Assembly (NCBI GenBank): GCA_025618425.1
Contig: CM046835.1
Location: 15,911,020 to 15,975,019 of the forward strand
Direction: 5' to 3'
Source of the DNA: Heliocidaris tuberculata
Taxonomy: Eukaryota; Echinodermata; Echinoidea; Camarodonta; Echinometridae
DNA: 64,000 bases
The notes below the pieces were generated by a model. That model saw only the letters and a program-made list of their open reading frames with translations, was not told the DNA's origin and made no database searches. Made by a program: the position numbers and the translations under genes. Shown piece after piece: positions 57,713 through 64,000 of this stretch (position 1 is the stretch's first letter; every line of letters begins with the position of its first letter).

Positions 57713-59581
57713 AATTATGTTACAATTATATAGCGTATTCCGTGAATACTTCATTGCACTTTACAATGTCATTTATTATTATTACCCAAGAGAGGTAAAC
57801 GATGCACGAATTTTACTAGTTTGGAAAGAAAACTGATAGTAGGAAACTGCATATACACCTAGGTGTGGATGTGGAAGGGGGTTCTCCTCCAACCCTGAAA
57901 AATTATAGTTTTGAAATCCCTGATGTGTGTCATCATACGAGAGGGTCTTTAAAAAGAAAATCAGAGGATAAGACAATGCAATATACATCCGGAATGGATG
58001 TGGGAGGAAGGGGTTAAAGAACGGTGTAGAGCGGGGGGGGGGGGGACCCGGAGGCGGCCCTTGGGGGCTTCCGTTGCAATGAAGTGGAGCACAGGAGTGG
58101 CGAGTTGTGTTGGAGGAGTGTATTCCATAACATGGCCCGCGGAACCGGGGGGGGGGGAGGCTGGGGCCTGCAGCCCCCCACAGTTGTTTGAGTAGACACG
58201 TTTCATAAATTCCCCGAAAAAAGGTGCGAGATTGTCATTATTCAAGTGAAATCAAATCAGCCCCCCCCCCCACTTTCAAAAATGCTTCGCGGCCCCTGCA
58301 TAACTATAGCTTATTCAAACTTTTAAAAGACTAACTGGATGATTATTCACTATAACGATATAATTTCCTCACTTTACTGAAAGTTCTTATTATTTCTAGA
58401 ATTTTCAAGGGGGCAACTTGCCCCTCCCCTTTGCCCCTTAAAATAAGATATCGAAGTCCCTTCGCACTGTAGGGAGCTTTTGTATTTTCAATCTTCTAAA
58501 TTTGCAAAGAGAGATTTAAGGAAAATGAGAAGTCACTGCCCGCTCTGGTGACGCTCCTGCGCCCTTCGTAATTTATTTTATATATTTCAAATTAGGCTGG
58601 TTGGTGAGAAAAACTCCTTTCGACATTTCATAGTGGCCCTTTCATCCATGATTTTCTGACAAAGAGTGCGCAGGTTTGGTCAAGAATTAACGTTCCTCTG
58701 TGCATGTAGCCAGACCCCTCTATCCCATAACGGCATCAAAAACAAGTACCTTCGGACGGGCTCCCGTGTCTTCTGGTAAAGGTTATGCCGCCCCCCCCCC
58801 CCCCGGCATGTTCATGTTGTAAAGGACATGGGAGCGACCTTATCAGGCACATTCATTACCACGAGTGAGTTGCCACTGACTTGAATTTGAAGCATCGCAA
58901 ATGGCCGAGCACATTGATGTCCCCCCCCCCCCCCCCCCCCCGCCGTTCCACTCTATTTAAGAAAAAAGAGAAAAGGGGGAGGAAAAGGGAAAAAACTAGG
59001 AAAGACCAATTTTGGGGCGATTTTCACCTCCTATTCCAGCAGCGAGGTAGACTGTTAATTTTATTCCATGTTTAGTATATTTTCATGACAAAATTAAATT
59101 TTTATTATGAATAAAGATTCAAGTTTGGCTTGGTCCCTTTGCTCACTCGAAGAAAAAGGTTTCGTTATGATCTTGAAAGTTTTTAAAAACTTCCTGTAAC
59201 TATCCAAGGTAAAGTGCCTCAAATTCATTTCCACATAGTGTGTGAGGTTAATATCAGTTTTGTTTTGTTTTTTAATCAGGAAGGGGCGGGGGCAGTTTTA
59301 TAGTTTGTCCCGGGCACCATAATTCCCTAGATAAGCACTGTTTATGACATTCCTATACCACAAGTTAAGTGCCTATCAAACGCCATAGAATGCCCACCCC
59401 CACCGCCCCCCCCAAAAAAAAAAATAATAATAAAAATAGGACGGGGGAATTGACTGGATCAGTAAGAAAAGTGCAGTTTAGAGGAAGTCAGGTTGTACAT
59501 ACCGGTAATGCTAGAATCCGTGTATAATGAATGTTTACTGGATGCCTATATGGAGTGTGCTGCGCGAGCGAAAGGCCCCTC

Positions 59582-59614
<33 letters not shown>

Positions 59615-59926
59615 ATTTTCGGACTATTCCGATATGCTGCTCCACTATTACGTTTCTGGTTAATCTAGCTACTTTTTTGTGCAATTCATATTCATGGGCG
59701 TTGGGCAGACATTTCCCCGTAACTTGGTCTCACTCCGTCATTTTCTTTCCACCTACGACTTGAAATGTCTTGCTGAGTATATGTATCTATCAACTGAATT
59801 CACCGGTTCAGCTCACTCGGAGGTGGGCGGGGTAGGATGGAGCACGGGGGCGACTCGTAGGGCACAACCCAAGACTTGATGCCAGCCAGTGGCTCTTTTT
59901 GATATGTGGGGTCATAGTATCAAGGC
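57713..59926. other. Intergenic, transposon ends and homopolymers
   Basis: No gene. Contains G runs at 58034 and 58148, a reversed hAT-like end CTTTCAAAAATGCTTCGCGG then CCCCTG at 58274-58298, a stretch ending TTTGAGTAGACACG at 58186 shared with 11618, and C runs at 58791, 58921 and 59582. Short frames are artefacts. Confidence 0.6.
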
Positions 59927-61182
59927 CAGGGGCGGCTGAGCGTCTTTCAAAGTGGGGGTGGGGGGGGGCAGCAAAAAAGGGCACTTATTTGGGGAAAGGA
60001 GGCACCTACAAGGGGTGAACATAAAGCGAAAAATGGACCATTTTGTGACACTGGTATAACCCTACAATCTAATTAGTATAGTTATTATCAAGCATCACCT
60101 TCTTCCTTTTTATTGTGGGTCACTACTTCAGCTTTCCTGATACGCAGTTGTGTGTAATGGTCTAACGATTCATGTGCGAGAAAGCGAAGCGAGCGAGCAA
60201 AATTTTTTTGACTTTTTTCTATTGCTGGAGTCCTTGAGTTATACATTATTTACAGCGATATACATGTACAATAAAAATGACAGCAGCAAATCTAATTGGG
60301 GGAATGTCGAATGATCTTTTAATTTGTACATTAACTCTGTCGTTTTCTTTAGGATTACACCGATACATACTTTATGCGATCTGCTTGATTTCATTATATA
60401 CTGTAAGAGCTAGCGAGCGTAGCGAGCGAGTTATGGGGACATTTTCAGAAAATACTGCACTTACTTGGTGTAAATTATTGGCACATTCGAGCGAGCGGAA
60501 TGAGAAATCATTTGCTGGGGGGGGGGGGGGGGGGGGGAGAATTGTGCCCCTTTTGCCTCCAGCTCCGCTGCCTTGCATTGTAGTTGTATATAGTAATATG
60601 GGTACCTGTAAAGCCGAACCGATTCTTTGTAGCTAGATATCGCTCTTTTTGTCCAAAAAAAAAAAAAAAAAAAAAGAGTTGGAAATATAGGTAAAAGGGG
60701 GCACTTATAAGAAAAGGAAAGGGCTCTTATCAGAGATGGAAAGGAGCACTTATAATAGGTGAAAAGGGGCGCTTATGAGAAGAGGAAAAGGGCACATATT
60801 AGAAGGTAAAAGGGGCAGCTATCAGAAGTAAACATGCACTTATCCAAGGAGAAAAGGGCATATATTAGAGAGAATACGGGGCAATATTTAGATTCGAAAA
60901 GGGGCACTTATCAGAAGGAGAAAAGGATAGTTATCAGAGAGATAAGGTGGCAGTTATCAGATTTGAAAAGGGGCACTTTTCAGAAGGCGAAAAAGGGGTG
61001 CTTATCAGAAGGGGAAAGGCACTTATTAGAAAGGAAAAGGGGCACATCTAGTAGTAAAAAGGGGCACTTATCGGAGGGAAAGGGGGCATTTTTCAGAAAT
61101 AAAAAGGGCACTTTTGGGGTACTTGAAAAACTGGGGGCACTGTGTCCCCTGCCCCCCCCCCCCCACGGGCGCGCCGCCCCTG
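59927..61182 (+). mobile_element. hAT-like MITE carrying a minisatellite (copy 2)
   Basis: Starts CAGGGGCGGCTGAGCG then TCTTTCAAAGTGGGGG; ends CGGGCGCGCCGCCCCTG. It is flanked by perfect ATCAAGGC repeats (59919-59926 and 61183-61190). Inside: GAGC-rich motifs near 60182 and 60412, a G run at 60519, an A run at 60655, then the GGGGCACTTATCAGAAGG minisatellite from about 60690 to 61110. Same design as 42897-44670. No transposase. Confidence 0.9.
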
Positions 61183-61190
61183 ATCAAGGC

Positions 61191-62002
61191 TTTTCTTGAT
61201 ATAAATTTATTACTGCTCTTGCTAATACAGCTAATACTAATACAGGCAATACACGAGGGAGGATGGTGACCGTGTGAGAAAATTTTGGTTTTAAATGATG
61301 AAAGTTTGCATTTTAGAGCACTAATAAGCTTATTAAGCCTATACATCGTTGTAATGGAAAATTATTATTACATGTAATCTTCCTTTTCTGTTTTTCTTGA
61401 GAGTTTTTTTACCCCCAAACTCGAGGGCATGAGGGCTATCATGCAAGTACAAAATGTAATTTTCTTTGCCTCATTTTCTTCTTTTTTAGTGATTGCCTTT
61501 CCGAACTTCTATTATGAAAACAAAGGAAACGGTTACCTTTCCCTCATTTTCAGTTTATGCAAAAGTGAAGATAATAGACCACAAACCGCACTATACATGT
61601 CTTGAAAAAAAGGCTTGAAATGAAATAGGGCACCCCTAATATCAAGTTGGCTAGGCCTGAAAACGATGTTGATATACGTGGAAAGACATAACAATTATTA
61701 GTTCACGGGCCACAGAGCGTTTAAAAAGTGGGGGCAGGAGGTTGAGCATGAGTAAGAGCATAATATGTTATTATTAATATAAGTGTGTGTGTGTGCGTGT
61801 ATGTGTGTGGAGGGGAAGCCTGCACTCCCTAGCCAGATCACCCCCCCCCCCCCCCCCCCCCGGTTCAGCGACCCCTGAACTTGATCATGATAGAGCCATC
61901 CATTTTCATAACAAAGAGGGGAATCCTGATAATCGGGATTTGATTTCCCAAACTCTCATAGTCATATCCCATATCCCCTATGTAGAGAATAGAAGCGGTC
62001 TC

Positions 62003-62006
<4 letters not shown>
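61191..62006. other. Intergenic, no gene supported
   Basis: AT-rich, with a GT microsatellite at 61783-61808 and a C run at 61841-61861. Nothing coding recognised. Confidence 0.6.
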
Positions 62007-62037
<31 letters not shown>

Positions 62038-62256
62038 GCCTGGAATTAGACCATTTAAAAGAAGACGTGACGTATTGAATAAAGCACACGTAATTGAACA
62101 GACGTGACGTGACGTAAGGTCACGACAGAGTACACGAAATTGGGTACACGTCACGTAACGAGTAGACGTGACGTACCGTTTGGTTTTACGTGACGTCTAC
62201 TGGGTACGCGTACTAGTAGACGTAGGTAGACCCCGATGGCTTGCCATAGTCTTGCA
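62007..62256 (-). mobile_element. ACGTGACGT-rich repeat element, copy 2 (inverted)
   Basis: Begins with a run of about 30 A, then CGCCTGGAATTAGA, then clustered ACGTGACGT, GTACACGTCACG and GTACGCGTAC words, and ends GTAGACCCCGATGGCTTGCC. This is the reverse complement of the order seen at 48128-48510. Confidence 0.6.
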
Positions 62257-62469
62257 ACTATGCTTGCAACCCTCGAGGAGGCAGGCTGCACGCGGCATCA
62301 TTCAACTTCAAGTCACTCATTCGAGGCAACTCGTCATTCTAGACAATACCAAAGCACAAGTATCCATATAGGTAAATCATTTTTGCTTGGCCCAAATATA
62401 TAAATGCAGCTCTGCTGCAGGTTAATTGATAAAAACTTTCGGCGCTAGTGCAGTTGATTAAGTAGTGGG

Positions 62470-63208
62470 CAGTGGCGGCACCAAGGGGGGGGGGGGGGGG
62501 GGGCATGGGAGGGCATTTGCCCCCCCCCCCAGTCAGAAGATTTGCCCCCCCAGTTGCCGCCCCAATAATTTTCGGAGTGAAAAAAAATAAAAGGGTGGAA
62601 AATGAAAAAGAAAAGAAAAGGAAAGAAAAAAGTGAAAAAGGAATGGAGAAAAGAAGGAAAAAGAAAGAAAACGGAAACTTGGAAAGCAGTGGCGGCATCA
62701 AGGTGGGGGGGGGGGCATGTGGCAAATTTGTTCGCTCAGCTCGTGTAAATATCCTCATATTTGGGTAGTTTTATAGCTGAATAATTTCTGTACATTTCCA
62801 CTATAATAGTGTCAAAATTTTTGCTCGCTCGCTTCGCTCGCTCGCAATACAGGCCTATAACTCCCACCACATAATCAGGCCGTGAGATGATCAAATTTCC
62901 TCATATTGGGGTAGTTTTATAGCCGAATATGTAATTTCTGTACATTTTTACTACGAAAAATGTCAAAATTTTTGCTCGCTCGCTTCGCTCACTCGCAGTA
63001 TATAACTAACACCTCTTTATAATCGGGCAGTTCAGCTAGATGCTCAAAATGTCCTCATATCTGGGTAGGTTTATAGCCGAATATTCTGTACATTTTCACT
63101 ACAAAAAGTGTTAAATTTTTTTTTGTCCGCCCTTGCCCCCCAACATTTTCTTTTGCCCCCCATTTGCCCCCCCCCCCCCCCACTTTAAAAATCCTGGTGC
63201 CGCCACTG
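62470..63208. mobile_element. hAT-like MITE with a 150-bp tandem repeat
   Basis: Starts CAGTGGCGGCACCAAGG; ends CCTGGTGCCGCCACTG. It is flanked by perfect GTAGTGGG repeats (62462-62469 and 63209-63216). A second left-end copy, CAGTGGCGGCATCAAGG, lies inside at 62687, so one element or end is nested. Three units of about 150 bp begin CCTCATAT at 62753, 62899 and 63053, and the first two contain TTGCTCGCTCGCTTCGCTC. No transposase. Confidence 0.88.
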
Positions 63209-63216
63209 GTAGTGGG

Positions 63217-64000
63217 GACATGCATCCCCGCCGTGGCCGGGGCACGGGCCGGGCGGGCCCGTTCGCTCCGTTCGGCCGCGAGATTACTAGAGTTTGGTTG
63301 GATGTGTTAAGTTGTTTTAACGTCATTTTACATCTTTCTTTTTAAGACGTATTTCAATGTCATTTTACAACTCTCTGTAATCTTTAAAATTATCATTGTC
63401 AATTGTTCAGTATTGATGTACTTAAAATCATCAACAACAAAACGTAAAGTTGCCGGAGGCAGAAGTAACGGCACATTGAACATGTTGAATGCCGTTTAAA
63501 TGGTAATTAAATTTATCCGATGATAAATGCTATAAAATTTTTGGTTAAAATTGCAACAGATTTTGATGAAACCAAAACATACTCTCCAAAAAACAATTCT
63601 TTATTGGTATTTACATTTCCAACGAAATATCATTTTCCTCAACAAATATTTGAGATTTCGGTTGAAAATGTAGCGGTCTCGTATTACTTTCATGGGTAGG
63701 GAATAATGGACCATTTACCTATGACGTCATTAAGGAGATTATTTCATTAGGTAAACAAATTTTTGTCATTATTTCGGTACCCTGAGAAATAAAAAGAGTT
63801 GCTGAAAGCATTGGTAAACCTTACTAGTGTGTGTCTGTGTTCATGTTTATGCAAATTATGCAAACGTGCTTAAGGGTCTGGTATTCCCTACACCTACCCT
63901 ATGGTTGTACATCGCAAGAAGTGAACTTCATGTGTCCATATAAAGGTTAAAGTTGTGAAGGTCAAGACTTAAAGTCACACAAAAGGTCAAAGGTCTGTCA
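63217..64000. other. Intergenic to window end, no gene seen
   Basis: A GC-rich patch at 63217-63290 is followed by AT-rich DNA. The last 100 bp repeat AAGGTTAAAG, AAGGTCAAG and AAGGTCAAAGG words that may belong to a repeat continuing past the edge. Confidence 0.5.

Noticed and set aside
57369..57798. Frames with long poly-Asn, poly-Leu and poly-Tyr
   Set aside because: All are translations of the (AAT)n microsatellite in different frames.
58131..58298. A complete hAT-like MITE from CATGGCCCGCGG to GCGGCCCCTG
   Set aside because: The right end resembles the family, but the left end and 8-bp flanks (TTCCATAA, CATAACTA) do not match.

Overview
The window reads as nuclear DNA of an invertebrate deuterostome, most likely an echinoderm (sea urchin or relative). 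The reasons are two conserved animal genes split by many short spliced exons with GT/AG borders, AT-rich introns, frequent TACATGTA-like words, and a dense load of short DNA transposons, a LINE and a young Ty3/gypsy element. Nothing bacterial (operons, ribosome binding sites, CRISPR) is present. The organism call is inference from style and not from a database match.

Left part (1-10130): the minus strand carries BLOC1S4 (cappuccino subunit of BLOC-1). Four coding exons join in phase and the 3' exon lies off the left edge. Its large first intron holds a 5.8 kb segment (3811-9645). That segment sits inside a split copy of a TA-type MITE and is bordered by a perfect 8-bp direct repeat, so it looks like an insertion. 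It contains several splice-bordered exon candidates that I cannot assign to a family.

Middle (about 14040-32700): on the plus strand, DLGAP5/HURP, a mitotic spindle protein with a GKAP domain. Fifteen coding exons join without a frame break into a 799-residue protein. Exon 14 encodes a four-copy Ser-Pro repeat. Intron 4 holds a decayed copy of part of exon 2. Intron 10 holds a Tigger-like element, and intron 12 holds a TTAA-flanked element with a broken THAP domain (Kolobok type). BLOC1S4 and DLGAP5 are divergent, about 4 kb apart.

Right part (32700-64000) has no host gene I can support. It holds a decayed CR1/L2-like LINE (34391-36483) broken by a MITE, a complete Ty3/gypsy retrotransposon (50655-56234: identical 194-bp LTRs, 5-bp target duplication, one open gag-pol frame, DD35E integrase), and four hAT-like MITEs with 8-bp target duplications. 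Three of those MITEs carry an internal tandem repeat and share a GAGC-rich motif. Two inverted copies of an element rich in ACGTGACGT and many microsatellites make up much of the rest.

The two host genes are not known to act together: one serves lysosome-related organelle biogenesis and the other spindle assembly. The main biological interest is the transposon layer: nested insertions, a candidate gene-bearing mobile segment, TTAA-type elements beside a THAP-bearing candidate relative, and MITEs that appear to seed satellite arrays.
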